In this document: piece by piece, positions 11,721 through 25,334 of the stretch
Numbering within the stretch: position 1 is the stretch's first letter
How the letters are laid out: every line of letters begins with the position of its first letter
Source: Penelope pileata
Lineage: Eukaryota; Chordata; Aves; Galliformes; Cracidae
Assembly (NCBI GenBank): GCA_013396635.1
Contig: WBMW01004838.1
Location: forward strand, 1-64,000
Length of the DNA stretch: 64,000 nt
Reading direction: 5' to 3'
Made by a program: the position numbers and the translations under genes
The notes under the pieces: model-generated
The model's input: only the letters and a program-made list of their open reading frames with translations
What the model was told of the DNA's origin: nothing
Databases searched by the model: none

Positions 11721-14700
11721 TGCATTCAGTGTGCTTCAGGGTCTGCTCTCCCTGAAGCTGAGCATCTCCCCTAGAAGAGAAGGTGTTGGCCCACGCAATC
11801 CATTTGAAAAAGAATTTAAGCTTCAGTGAGGTCATGTCATTTTAACAAAAATAGACTAATTTAGCAAAATTTAGTACATTTTAGCAAAAATGTGCTAATG
11901 TTTACAAGTTTACAAACCCAGCAGTCATTCAGTCAACACTTAAAAAAGCAAGGGATCTTTACACAGATAACATTTGATCTATGTAAAAAAGGAAGACAGA
12001 GTGAACTAATAACCTACAACTACAAGGGGACAATGATAATGGGAAGATCGTTCTCTAAACGCCCTGTGGCTGGCTGAATTCCCATTGACTTTAGGGGGGA
12101 CAATTTCTTACTCCACAGATTTTTCTTAAGCCGTTTCCTCACATAAAAGTAGTTTCAAAGATGTTCAATTTTCTTATTTGTTGAGCATCAGCGAAGTATT
12201 TAATGATGTATAAACCTGCAGAGTCCTTGTCCGAAGGTCACGGCAGCCTAGTCAAAATACAGCTAGGGCAGGTTCAGGAAGGCATAATAACTACCTGATA
12301 GAAACATCAAACAGACAAACACAAAGAATGACAGAGAAACATTTCAGGTGCCACTGTTTAAAGGCTTCATGCATACACAGAGGGTTTTGGGGGACAAAAA
12401 AAAAGAAAGGGGGGTCATAGGATGCAGTGTCAGGATGAAAGCCATTTTGTTAGAAGGCATAAAGTTGGGATCTGTAAACACATGTGGTCTCTGGTCGGGA
12501 GGGAATCTGGAGCAGAGTGAAAGGCAGATAAGGAAGGAATGTGTGAGGAGGTGTGGGGAGAGGGGGTCACACAGGGCATCAACCACTGTGGCAGCAGACT
12601 CCAAACTGTGCAGAGAGCGAGGAAAATCTGGAGAAGGGAGTGTGACAGAGGCGGTGCGGCAGGAAGGGAGCCTGACTTGAGCAGAGAGATGCATTTCAAG
12701 TGGGCCTTGAAGGGAGGCAAGGGCTGGTGAAGATACCAGGAAGAGTTGAGCGATTCCTCCTACAAGTTTTAGCTAATTTCTGTTAAAGGAATATGTTTAG
12801 TCATTCTTTGAAAGGATTCAAGAGAAGTGCATGAAGTACAGAACTGCCCTCCCTGACCTATTGACATAATCTCTCCTTTTAATACCTGCAAGAAGAGGGC
12901 CAAAAACTGCTCTCAGACAGAAGCAAAACAGCATGTTTATGCAAGAAATGCTTATGCTCCTCTATGAATATAATATTCACTTAGCAGAAGGCAGTTTGGC
13001 ACCAAACTAAGGATTTAAACTTCAGTGGAGCTGAGGTACAGCGTGAGACCTGGCAGCTAGAAACAGCGCAATTCAGAATTTCAGGAGGAATGAAGACATG
13101 GAGAGACACATGGCCAATAGCAGACTTTATAGCTGCCTGAAACAGGAGTTTGAGGGAAAGCTGAGGCCTGGCTGGGATGCGAGGGCAGTTTGTGCCCCCA
13201 GTACAAGGGAGCGGGCTGCCAGCCCTGCAGCTGCAGCCGTCCAGGTCTGCACTGAGCAAGGAGTGGCTTTCCACTCCTTCCCTTCACCTGAAACAGCCCA
13301 CAGACACTGTCAAGCGGTCAGCAAGACACTGCCTCTCAGGAAAACCAGGCTGGATACGGCAGCACAAGGCAGCCGCAAGAGATGTAACAGAGAGAACATT
13401 TTCTAAATCATATCCTGCCCTGCATAGTCAAAAAACAGCTGTCCATTTTTCACAGAGATGAACTTTTTCAAGCCAGAAGGAGCTGTTTTGATAACACAAT
13501 TGGTCCCTGGCACAGAGCAGACTGTATAATCTCACCTTGTAAATCTAATCTTGAATCAAAGTTGTGTTCTGTGGCTGGGTTAGAGCAGCTTTTGGAGAGA
13601 TGGGCAGTCCCAATACTACTTCAGATGACTGTGCAAAAGTTGAGAGGAAAAATCAGCTTCTGAGGTTCATTTTGGATCACGGGTCCATGAATTTGGTATC
13701 TTAACCTCATCCTCTCCCCAAATTCGCAAACAGTGCAGGAACACTTCAGTCTTATCCAGCTGTGGGCAGAGGAGGAGACTTGCTGGGAGAAGTGGTACCC
13801 TGCATAGGGCCAGCTGGGAAAGCTCAGGTGGGAAAAAGACAAGACCGAGGGGTACTGTGGTGGAAAGCTCAGCAACTTTCCAGTCATATTACTTGATCTG
13901 TTGGAAGATTTTTAGTCTCTTAAACCTTGTTTCCCCCTCACCCTTAAATGATCCCAGCTACCACAGCTCTACCTCTGCATCTTGCATCTCACCTTGGAAA
14001 ACAGTATGCACATAAAAGTGTCTTTCAGTAAAAGAGAAAACCACAGCGATATACCAAAGCATATTACACCCTCACTGTTTGGCTCACAGCCAGATAGTGT
14101 GGTCTTGAGAGCTGTTATTAAGCATTGCATAAGTAACAAACATTTGATCCCGCGCACATAAAATAATGCACACAAACAAATAGGCAATGCACTAATATGC
14201 ATGCTGTCTCTCTCTCCTGACTTGCACGTGTAATGCTGGAATATGTTACTTTCATGAAACATGTATTTTGCTGCAGCTAATAACAGATCCGTGGTTATGA
14301 ATTTTCTGGGCATCCTGCATCCCAGTGGAGCTGCCTCGCCTGAAAACGGCCATGCCTTTCCCCTTCCCCCATGGCCCTGGCCAGGCATCGCATCCCGAGG
14401 GAGCCCTGGCATGTCGGAAAGTCAGCTCTTGCCAAACCCACCTCCTGAGAAGAGGAGGCGTAAGATGGGGCATGGCCACAAGCCAGAAGACTTCATGGTA
14501 TTTCCCTGGCAATATCGTCCCTCTGCAATGAAAGACCTCTGACCTAAAGAAGCAGGATTTTCTGTGGCATTCATCATCCCTTCAGTGGGAAGTGAACTCC
14601 TGTATCTTCTGAGCTCTGACGTGAGCTGGAAATAGCTCACTGCTGGTGCACAGCCAAACTCATATTGGTCAAGAGTCGTGTGGAGGGAACTGTCTGACCT

Positions 14701-15839
14701 GGTCTCCTCTGATTAATACAAAGAAAGGAAATGAATTCCATCTTTCACAGCCTGTGAAGTAGCACTCTGTGCCTGTGGTGCCTGGGAAGACTTACCGCAT
14801 GATGAGGTACTGTCTGGCATCAGCTAGGTACTCTTAAGTCTCAACTGAAACATATTACCCAATTTTTAGTGCTTCCACTTCTGCATGGCTGCACCAAGGC
14901 ATCCTCAGATGCAAAAGGACTGGAGACTAATTTCAATGGCTGACACATAACCTCAGTTTATGTAAACATACAGCCTGGAGAAATAATTTATGGTGAAATA
15001 GGTTTGTTGCTCACTGAGAAGAATTTGACACAGAAATCCCTTTTTGGATCACAAGGTTGTTACTTTTCTGTGCTGCATTCTGCTCAAGACAACATACCTT
15101 CTACTTCCAGGATGATCCGTCTGTGGTCCGCCAGGTTGTGTCTGGCATCTTAACGCGAGTCCTGGAGAGCTTCAGGCAAGGCCCCATTCCCAATATGTGA
15201 CATGAAAATGACATCTGTCATTTTCATCATAAGCTCACTGAAATTCTTGCAAATTAAAAGGGATGACATGGGGGTGAGGAAATGGCCCTCTGCCTCCTCT
15301 CACATCACCTGGGAGAATTGAGGCACCTTCCCAGACTTCTGCAGCCTGCTTAGGAGGTGCATGGACGATGGTGTCTGTCTGCAGTCTGTGATCCTGGATC
15401 ACAGAGCAGATCAGGTAAGTGTTCAACTCCACCTGCCGAGCCGAACACATCTTACATTTAAATCTGTTGATATCAGTAGCTGTGTGCAAGGGATGCATTT
15501 TCTGCATTGGCAGCTACCCCCGAATATAGAGACCTCTGTATGTAAGTTTTTATCTGCTCTGTGTGTGTATGTCCTGGCTATGTAGGTCTCAGCCCACCTC
15601 TCTTATTTATCCATTTCCTAGAGCAGCACTGTTTAACATCAACCCAAGACGTGAAACAGCAAGGTACTTAAATATGGAAGCAGAATGCACTTGAATGTGG
15701 AAAGTGGAGCAGGTTGAGGTGAGCAAATTCAATGTAGAAAGGAGCATAGGGGCTCCAGGTTTGGCCCAGACTTGCTGTTCATCTAGCTCCAGCACTCTCC
15801 TTCCAGCAGTGGTCTTCAGAAAGAAACATTCCTCAGGGG

Positions 15840-15856
15840 AAAAAAAAAAAAAAAAA
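15840..15856 (+). repeat. Poly-A run (A17)
   Basis: An uninterrupted A17 with no recognisable retroposed body upstream. It is a simple low-complexity tract. Confidence 0.9.
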
Positions 15857-17279
15857 GAAAACGTTTGAGATAATTTTCTGATGAATATGACTGTAACAGT
15901 ACATGAAAGAACTAAGAATTGGTTGGTGTGGAATAGTTTTCCTTTTCTACTCTATAATAATTAGAAGTGATCTGAAATAAACAGTCAATTAAATCTTTTA
16001 GTGGGAGTCTTTCAGAGCTGCTGGTAGGTGGCATTTGAGGACATACTTGCAAAGAATACATGAAAATTGGGTGGCACCTACACATCTCAATGTATTCCAA
16101 AACTTTATCACAAAGCAGAAGCTGTCCAAAGCTTTTCCCTTTACACACTTATGTGTAAAGGACTCTCAAACTGACCAATCAGCAGTTTTAGCCTTCACCT
16201 TCCCAAGAAGCCACATCAATGTGTAAGTCAGACACCCCTAGGACAAGCTATTTCCCATTTACTCTTTTCAAAGCTGCTCTGGATCTGAGCTTTACGAAGG
16301 GCACACCCTTGTTCTGGGGCAGGAGAGCATGCCTCTCCAAACCTTGATGCAGCTTCCAGCTCCCGCAAGGCTGTCCTAGCTCTTAGTGATGGGTGTGGGA
16401 AGGCAGGTGGCTTCCACCCTCCCATCCCCTTCCTATCAATGAATTTGAAATGATTTGCTCACTGTCACAGGTACCAACACGCACTCTGGATGGCTGCCTG
16501 GTTTTCTTCTGCAAGTGGTGGTTGCCAGTAATTAGCAGTTAGCCATACAGAGAACACAAAGTACTATTTTTATGGATCCAGCAGTCTGCAGACCACAATA
16601 AAGGCTGAAAATAATCCACACAGACAACCATGTGTGGAAACAGAGCATTTTCCACCTTCCAAACCTGAGGAAATGCTCTCTTCTCTTACCAGCCACGGGT
16701 CCAACACACCACAGCATTGCACCAGAGTGCCAAAAATGCCTGCCTTCTCTATCTGCACACCCTCGAGCTCCTCCCCACCACTGCCTTCCAGATTGAAAAT
16801 GACTCCCTGGTTGGCAATCAAATTGACAATGAAAAATAAAGATAATAATAATTTTAGAAGACATCTGCAGCAATGGGGATGGGTAGGAGCAGAAGGTGCA
16901 GTCACCCATGAGACTTGTGAAGATTGAAGGGACATAACCTTTTTGAGGGAGGGTCATAAAAAAAAGTACATGCATGAGGCAATCAGATGAATAGAAACTC
17001 TGAACCCTGGGTGGTGTGTGTATTGTAGACATTGGATTGGCTCCAGCAAGCATATGGTGGGCAAAGACAAAAGCCAAGGATACATGGGAGAAGGGGAAGC
17101 CTGAGCTGTACCGAAGAGCAAAGGACAAGGTCAATCCAAAGAGGTGAGGATGGGGGAACTGCTGCAACCTGCCGTGCTGCTAAGCATGCAAGTATTGGCA
17201 AGAGACCCTACACGGAGCATAGTAAGGTGGCTCCAATGTCAGAGGCAGCTGAACAAGTCACTGCTCACAGCAGAGGCTG

Positions 17280-17430
17280 AGCACGCCCATCCCTGGAAGT
17301 GTTCAAGGCCAGGCTGGATGGAGCAACCTGGTCTAGTGGAAGGTGTCCCTGCCCATGGCAGGGGAGTGGGAACTAGATGGTCTGTAAGGTCCCTTCCAAC
17401 CCCAGCTATTCTGTGATTCTATGATCTTGG
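17280..17430 (+). mobile_element. CR1 retrotransposon, short 3' tail
   Basis: The text catccctggaagtgttcaag, ccaggctggatggagcaacc and gtccctgcccatggcagggg is followed by aaggtcccttccaacccc and the terminal ATTCTGTGATTCTATGAT repeat. This is a well-preserved, 5'-truncated CR1 tail of about 150 bases. Confidence 0.92.
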
Positions 17431-20400
17431 GGTGGGGGTTCAGATACCATGAGTCTAAAAGGGGTGGCATCTCTGTGGTCAGGAGGATGGAAGTAAAGAC
17501 TTCGGGTTTTCATGATCTTTTACGCCACTTTCCCCTATTATTGTACTGCTCTTACGCAGATAAATAAATAATCTACCACTTTTATCCTCCCACTTTTTTT
17601 TTAATCAATCTAAGGTGAGGCTTTTCAGAGATGCCATAGCAATTTAGGAGTCTAAGTGCTATTTGTTTTCACTTGGATTTAAAGTAACTCAGGCAGCTAC
17701 TTTAGCAAGCCTCTGCTTGGCAATGCAGAATATGAGTCCAGAGTAAAGCTGGGAGCTCAGAGAACTGTGGTGAAGTCTAAAGGGAAAAGTGCTGGACTTC
17801 ATTCTGCTGGGATAAATGGTTCACCAGGGGAATCTTACCTTAAAGGACACCAGTGGGAAAAAAGGGAAACATTTCTATGCATAAAAATAATGTCTCCTGC
17901 TTCCTATGTGAGGCCCCGAGGCACAAGGAGGGAGACAGCCGCTGACTTGTTCCGTGCCCCCAAGTCTATGGTAGAGCAGGGAACTGAAGTCATTCCTCCA
18001 AAATCAGAGCAACAGGTTTCAGTCATGGGATTATTCATTCCTTCTTTATGTTGGCATAAATGTCTTACTTACGTGATCTCAACATGAAAGTGTTTGAGCA
18101 AGTACAGTCAAAGGCTTCTGCAAACTGGACCCATGACTGTACCCGGGCCATACTGAACTGGTTGCCCCTCAGCAAGCCCACCATTAGTATATGCAGTGCA
18201 GTAAGGCGTTAGCATTATTGGATTGTAACTCCTTTGCAGAATCAGCCACTCTTAGACAACTGCCCAGTGATGCTGTGGTTACCTCACTGCTAGTACAAAA
18301 TCATTTCATTTAATCTGAAATTACACAGAACAGTGGTTCCTGCTGAGGTTAGGCTGTGTTTAGCGCACAATAATTAAAAATCTTTCCACATCTTGCATGC
18401 CTATTAAAATGCTATAATTGTACCTGCTAAGAGGAAGCCTTTGCTGAGAACTCCTTTGGTATCAGCAAAGTTGTGAGAAACCCAGGCCCTTTTCTGGCCA
18501 TCAGTGGGAGTAGCTGCAGCCCCAGTGATTAATGCAGCTGTCAGGTTAGGAGGAAAACACTCCATCTGACTCTCCTCTGACTCAGCCATAAACAAACCTG
18601 CTTTATCTCTCTTTCTCCAACCCCCTCCCTTGCTCCTACTCCACATCAACAAAGGAAAGGATGGGATGAGATGAAAGAGCTAGGCTAGGGCTTTCATTAG
18701 CATACCATGGCAAGGAAAAAAGGATGGGAAGCTCAGGGACAGGCTCGCTGCCCAACCCGTACACCCTGCCCAATGCCAAGGAGCACCAACACAGCATCCC
18801 CTGCCCCACACCAGCACAGTCGGTGCATGTCCTTTGATGGTGTTACTTGCCACTGCCTATTGATGCCTCCTGCCAATTCCAAGTGCCGTCCTTGGGCGCT
18901 GTTCTCAGACGTCCCAGCTTTCAGTCCTGCCTTGCTCCCAACCATGCCCTTCCCATCACAAGGCATGTGATCAACATGGGCAGAGTGCAAAGATCCCTGC
19001 AGCCTACTTCAAGCAATGTCTTTAAAAACCAAACCCACCTTTTCCTCCCTGCAGTTCCCTTTCCCCGTGCGCCAAGACAGCGGACCAAACTGCCAGGCGC
19101 AGCGTCATCAACAGTTCAGCCACAAACGGGCCAAAGGGCCGGCAGCGGCCTGCACCCCGCCAGCCTGCTTTGGAGGCTTGTTTCCACTTTTTCAGATAGC
19201 CTGCCACTTGGTTTTAACTTTATTAATGCCTCTTCAGAAACCTGCTCATATATACCTTTTACTCTGCCATGTAACAAGGCAGTACTTTATCAGGCAGTTG
19301 CTGTACATACACGGCAATTTACAGCAGCTGAGGAGCAGGCCGAGCAACATTTATAGTTCCACTACTTTTATTACTGTGTGCTTTTTCATACACTCTGTAT
19401 TCTGCCTAAAAAGACAATATTATCCAGGCAAACAATACTGATAGCAAGCACTGAATAACATCTTATGTTGCAAAAAGATAAAAACAAGCTGGATGTTGTC
19501 CCTTGCCTGTTGAGATTACGAGTAAAGCAGCTGGTGAAAGGGGAAGGAGGGAAAACCCACATAGTCACTCCAATACCTAGATTTTGGTGGTGAAACTGCC
19601 AAGCTTTACTAGCATATTAATTTTTTGTTTGGAAAAGCATGCATTTAAAACTCATCCTGACCTGCTGGGGACACCACTTTCACACGCCCAGTCCTGCTGT
19701 TGCCTCTTCTCTCCTTTTCTCCACTGGAGCGAAGAGCAGTTCCAGGCACCTGCTGGATTTCCTCAGTTATTTCATATGTTTTCTTACCTGAAAGCCTGGT
19801 CAGGGAAGATGCTGAGCCATTCTCTCATCAGGTCCTTTGTGCCCCCAGCTCCCACCAGGACCCAGCTGAACCTCATTTTGTGGAGATCCATCTGCTGCTT
19901 GCAGGAGGCATAGGAACCCCTCCAGTTGCTTGCTCCCCACCACACTCATGCAATCTTTGGAGGAAGAAGCATATTAATAAAGAGAGAAGCCACAGATACT
20001 TTCTCTAAGCAACTCTTTTTTCAAGGCATGTTCCCCACATTGTCTTTTGGTATGGCAGTGTGAAATGGATGACCTATGTGGGCACATGACCTTCCCACGC
20101 TCTGCACCCTCCAAAAATGAGAAACAGTCCCATTGAGCTCTACATAAGCCCTCTGCCATGTAGGTAAAAGGTGGCCTACATGGAAAACAAGTGTTTCCCT
20201 AGTCCATGTCTGCAGACATGTTATGTCACAACTTAAACCTAACGAATGATCAATGAGTACTACCACAGGCAATGCCTAAATTGCCTCTGGTAAAGCAGAA
20301 AAAAAGCGGCAGTCCATCCTGGCAATTGCATTGTTAATGCAGTGCAGTCAAAATGTTTATTAGAACCTGAAACCTCCAATATCCGTATTGTAAACCAGAA

Positions 20401-22545
20401 ACCACCATAAACAAGAGTGCACCACATTTTCTTTGGATCTCCAAACACAGTGCATGGTCCAATCCAACGTATGGGCACCAGTACCAATTGGTATGGAAGG
20501 AGATGCTTTAAGAGATTAGTTTTATACACTTAATCCACATCTCAAGCTGATCCCTTTCCCTATACCCAAGGCAGATGCAGTACCATGAACTGAGAAACTG
20601 AGTGACAGTGGCTTGACAGCAACAAGCTTATCTAATGAGACGCACAAGGCTGGTCCATCAATGTCAGCATTCAGACTCCACTGGGGTACATACCTACAAC
20701 TGCAAACTGGAATGACTGTTTTGAATCAGATGCAACAGATTTCAAGGAATTCCCTTTTTTTTTTTCTTTTTCTTTTTAAATGCAAAGTGATAATGTTTCA
20801 CAGCTCAGTTATAAACCCAGAAATCATTCCTGCTTGGCAACCACCAACTTGGTCCCCACTGCAGTACATAAAGTTGGGATTGTTTTGCCACTTCCTCATC
20901 AGATGCCTCACTTATCTCTACTGTATTTTACAAGCTATTTCCTTATCCATTCAGTGTCACAAAGTCCTTCGGCAGCCCTTTACAATCAACCCTCAGTCTC
21001 CTCATCCTCATACCTAAGCATCCCCTGCAGATTTTTCTCACCTCGTTGCTCGCTCACTCTCAGATTGTTTTATGGTTGTGGTGAACAGCTCAGACTCACA
21101 AGAGCTCTTCACTGATGACTTCCCTCCATGGGAAGTGCTTCTGCATCCATTTTCCCTTCCCCACGGTCTGGCTTCTCTCATAGCAATTGACAAAGGCTTC
21201 TTGATTTTCTGTTATTCTTTAACTACCATAGCACTAATCTTCCCCTTAGCTGACTTTGCTCTTAGTAATTACACCATGCAGGTATTTATGGCTGTAATGG
21301 ACACAAGGGACAACAGATTCACCGGAATGCCTATAAATCTCAAAATTTCTATCACACTCAACTGTTGTCTTGTGTTAGAAGGCAAACCTGCATTGACTGT
21401 ATCCACATCACCTCAAGTTCAATGAGGCTTTTCACAGAAGTCCTCATGCTGCTCCTGGAGGACGCACTTTCCCACAAAACTAGAGGTCTAAACTGTTCCA
21501 GTCATTTGCTGGCGCTGTCAACTAATTTTGTAACTATAACACCAGCAAACAGCTGATGAGCTGAGCTGAGCGGTGGCTGGCATGCTGCAGCAGCGCCCTC
21601 TCCCAGAAGAAACCTGGCCTTCACCGTCCTGAAGGCATGAAAACTTCAGGACTGCTTGCTGCTCGACCCCCAGCACCAGCTGCAAGGGTACCAGACAGAG
21701 AACCACAGATGAAATATGTTTCCATGTTCCTGTGAGGAATGCTCTTCTCCTACAAGACTGAGGGCACTCAGTGCCTGCACAGTGTCCACACATCAGAGAT
21801 GGGCTTTCTTGTCATGGAAAGGTCATCAGATTTAGGGAAGGTCAGAGGCACATTCACACCCAAGAAATATACAAGAGGCACGCAGATTCCACACACTCTC
21901 CTTCCCACTACTCAGAGGTTGTGTATAAACATCTTAGCGTTAAGTGTACGTGCATGAACACTTATTATCAGGCCACAAATACTACTGTGGTGTGATACAT
22001 CTTCACGCATAAACACGTATTTGTTAGTTACTTCAGTTTTGTCTATTACTTTATTTCAAAAAATGTGAATGCTCTCACAGTAAGTGCCACACAATTGCAG
22101 TCATTTTTCTCTTTTAGGATACATCCGTATTTGTGCCAAGACTGTTGGATTTTGTAAATACGTTAATATTATTTTCATTGTCTTCAATTTTCAGACAGAG
22201 AAAATATCAAAAGGGATTTTTTTTAATGGTCTAAATATTCTTAGCCAGATATGCCCCACATACTAGACTCATGAGGTTTGCCTTAATAAATTGTGGTTGG
22301 AAGGAGGAGGACATTTATGTCACATTTTTACACAGAATCATTTTCAGTGAAAGAGACAAAAATGGCCTTATTCTTACAGTGATTTAACAGTTAGAAAATA
22401 CCATCTGTTTTCATTAAAATTAGGAAATATGGTATTTTTCCAACTTCATTCTGCATTAGCTTCTCTTTTTATGAGACTCTAAAGATAGCTGTTTTTCTCC
22501 TTCACTACAAATCATCACAGACAAGGTCGACGCATCTGTGTAAAG

Positions 22546-22569
22546 AAAACAGGGATTGATCCCTGCTTT
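22546..22569. repeat. Short near-perfect palindrome
   Basis: CAGGGAT and ATCCCTG face each other across two bases (22550-22565). The arms extend to 11 bases with one mismatch. It could be a dimeric factor site or a chance hairpin, with no supporting context. Confidence 0.6.
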
Positions 22570-23239
22570 AATATTCATTTACGACAGCACATATCTTCCT
22601 GTGGCACTGATCACAGACAATATTTCTATATCGAGCCACATTACCATATCATTTTACTGTACCATATCACTATGCAAGTGCTAGTTAAGTAACAGTTTGG
22701 GGAATCTTGGTAATGCTGATACCGAATGTTTTGATGTGTGTTTACACAGACACAACCCATCACCAAAATAGATTACAAGGGCTTAAACCTTCCTGATACG
22801 CAGTTGGGGCATTTCAGATAACTAAGAGAAAGCAGGGGGGAAAGGAGACAGGGTTTCTACTCTAACATCAATGTTTCTACAGGTTTTTGCCCCTGTGCAA
22901 GACTTTGCAGGACAGCTGCCTTCAAATCATTGGGATCAAATGCATCCTAATGAATTTCCCCTGTTAATCCAGGCCTGAGCTCTCCCAAGAATAGCTTTTT
23001 GTATTCACATTCTGGCGTTCCTTGCACAGGCTTTAGAACAGCAGCCCTCTGCGATTCCTCCTGTCAGCTCTCAGTAACTCACTAACAGAAGGAAACCACC
23101 AGGCAGGAGGGGAGCTCAGACATTCCGGAGAGTTAGAGCCCTCCATCTTTTAATGAGAGAATAAATGGGAAAAGCTAGCTAGAAGTACCATAAGAAAAAT
23201 GATCTCTTTCTTCAACTGGCTTATTCTCAGCCTGACTGC

Positions 23240-23540
23240 TGGTGGTGATGGCTGACGGCAGTGGTCTCAGAGCTGCCACCAAGCGCGAAGCAGCTGCAGC
23301 TCAGAGCGCAGTCAGTCGCTCGCAGACACCCAGATTGGCCCCAGCTGCACAGCGGGGCTCACCCAGCAGCGCTGAGCACAGGAACGCTCAGGAAGCAGCT
23401 TTGGTTTCATCAGCTGAGGCAGCTTGGGTGCCGCCTCTGCCCCAAGCACCGCGCTGGCTCCTGCTGCAGCCAAAAGAAAGCTGCTGAGCACGGGCAAATT
23501 GCGGAGCGGAGATTAAAAAGGAGCTGAGCTGACGCATGTG
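23240..23540. promoter_or_regulatory. CpG-enriched patch in gene-free DNA
   Basis: About 18 CpG dinucleotides fall within roughly 300 bases (aagcgcgaagc, gagcgcagtcagtcgctcgc, accgcgctgg, attgcggagcggag), while the flanking kilobases are CpG-poor. Open frames exist on both strands, as expected for GC-rich DNA, and none shows a domain. It could be an unannotated promoter, for example of a long non-coding RNA, or a methylation-free enhancer. Confidence 0.3.
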
Positions 23541-25035
23541 CTTTGTATATCATCTCCTTTCAGTGCGAGATTCGATCCAAGCTCCTCAGGCATCAAACGG
23601 TGGATTAGCAACATGATTTGTTTTTTCCTCCATTATAAAAAGAAAAATAATGCACGATGGATTTTCTGAAAGGTGCAGCTTAAAAATTGATGCGTGCACA
23701 CCCAGAAACACGGAAAGCACCGTGCTCCGAATTGCATACACTTTCAAGATATTAAAAAAAAGCTTTTCCATGTTGCTTCACAAATCTCACATGCAGACAA
23801 CAGCTTCGTGTCATCCTACCACAGACCACCACTTGGCCAATGCACGTGCACAAAAGCAAACAGGACAGACTCTCAGCTCTGCCCAGTATCAGAAAGCTCA
23901 GTGTCCTACACCACCACTCTTCCATTCCCCTGAAACTGACACAAGCACATGTACAGCACCTCAGACATTAAAAGGTTTCCCCAATGCCACACCACAGGGA
24001 ATGGAGAAGGGTGGCTGTTTTCCAGGAGTGTCCACTCCACCTGATCCCAGCCACGCTGCAACAGTGAGGCAGCACACCATGATTTGCAAGGAGCCCGAGG
24101 TCTGCAGCTGGTTTTCACGCTATTTTCATCAGAGCAAAAAGGAGGTGGTTGTTTTTACTCATGGTGTTTTGCAAATAGGCAGAACACTTTGCAGCCAAGG
24201 GGCCTGTGAGCTGTGGGACGGCCCAGCAGTACCTCCTGCATGTAGAGCACGACACGGGGATTCATCTCAACCAGAGCTTTCAGTGTGCAAATAGTTGAAT
24301 TTTATTGAAAACATCTCCTCCAGGGCCTGCTGAACGCTGTGCATCTGTACCCTAGGGAAAAAAAAAAAAAAAACACAGCAAAACCCAGAGGAAACAAAAA
24401 TGGTAAAAACACATTCCAAGGTCTGCTCCAGTTTGCGCTCCCAGTTTCCAGAGCAGCAGCCATTGTCGGCACCAAATGTCAACAGCAAGCACAAGGTGAG
24501 CACTTTGGGATTCAAAGAGGTTATGGTACCAGAGACAAAACTGGGAGTCAGTGCTTTGGAAGTCGAGCAAAGCCTTTGCTCTCCCAGCCTGAGCATGGCA
24601 GTGGAGGAAAGAGGCAACCCCAGGTAAGCTGGGCTTTATGAGAGTGATTTGTCCTGTTTTCTAGCTCAGCCTGCCTGCACCTGTCAGGGAGAAACCATCA
24701 GCTCCACATAATCACAGAGATCTGGAGAGAGGGCAGCTCCTCGAGGATCACCCATCACGCCCTGGTCCAGAGGAGTTTTGAAAAGTTGTAATAAACACAG
24801 CGCAGGCAGGAGAAGGCCAGAACACGAGATCAAAAGGCTTACCCGGCATGCCTGGCTGTGGGAATGGGGCGCGCAGCTGTGCACATGAAAGGGTTACACC
24901 CAAAAAATGAATACGATTGCCAAGCGGGGTGGAAAGAAATTATGTTTACAATTGCGAAGCCTCATGCTTCCATCATCAGGTGTTACAGAACAGGAATCTT
25001 GGCCTGCAAAAATTTCCAATTACCTTCGTTGGCTT

Positions 25036-25051
25036 TGTGTGTGTGTGTGTG
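25036..25051 (+). repeat. (TG)n microsatellite
   Basis: Eight uninterrupted TG dinucleotides, with a short impure extension. Confidence 0.85.
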
Positions 25052-25315
25052 AGCAAGTAGTTTCCTTTCTTATTGTTTATTTGGAAAGCTATTTTCTGTA
25101 CGACTGTTTCCATGCAAACCAAGAATTTTTTAAAAGAAAACAACTCTGATGTCATAGGATGAGCTGTGTATGAGTTCAGACAGGATCACAGCGGGGGAAA
25201 AAGGTCTATTTGCTCTGATTCAGATCTAGCTTTTCAGCTTTACCTATACCAAAAAAAATGCAATAATTCTGTTCTCGGAGGGTCCAATTTGTGGAGTTGT
25301 TTGAAGATACATTAC

Positions 25316-25334
25316 AAAAAAAAAAAAAAAAAAA
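25316..25334 (+). repeat. Poly-A run (A19)
   Basis: An uninterrupted A19 with no recognisable retroposed sequence upstream. Confidence 0.9.

Larger units (their letters stand above)
9361..17279. other. Gene-free intergenic stretch
   Basis: No supported gene lies here. A motif-dense block at 11255-11720 is listed separately. A purine-rich block lies at about 12390-12740, a poly-A run at 15840-15856, and long but unconvincing open frames at 13969-14412 and 16532-17167 (minus strand) have no recognisable domain. Confidence 0.55.

Noticed and set aside
16532..17167. 211-codon minus-strand frame
   Set aside because: Cys/Phe/Trp-rich, random-like translation with no domain or neighbouring exons. 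The overlapping opposite frames are equally long.
23560..23590. tRNA T-arm-like string gattcgatcc
   Set aside because: No matching acceptor, D or anticodon stems can be folded around it.
23650..24294. 214-codon plus-strand frame, the longest in the intergenic part
   Set aside because: No recognisable domain, random-looking composition and no splice-phased partners. Kept only as context for the CpG patch.
24358..24374. Poly-A run as the tail of a processed pseudogene
   Set aside because: No gene-like body precedes it. The same holds for the runs at 15840, 25316, 31694 and 42229.
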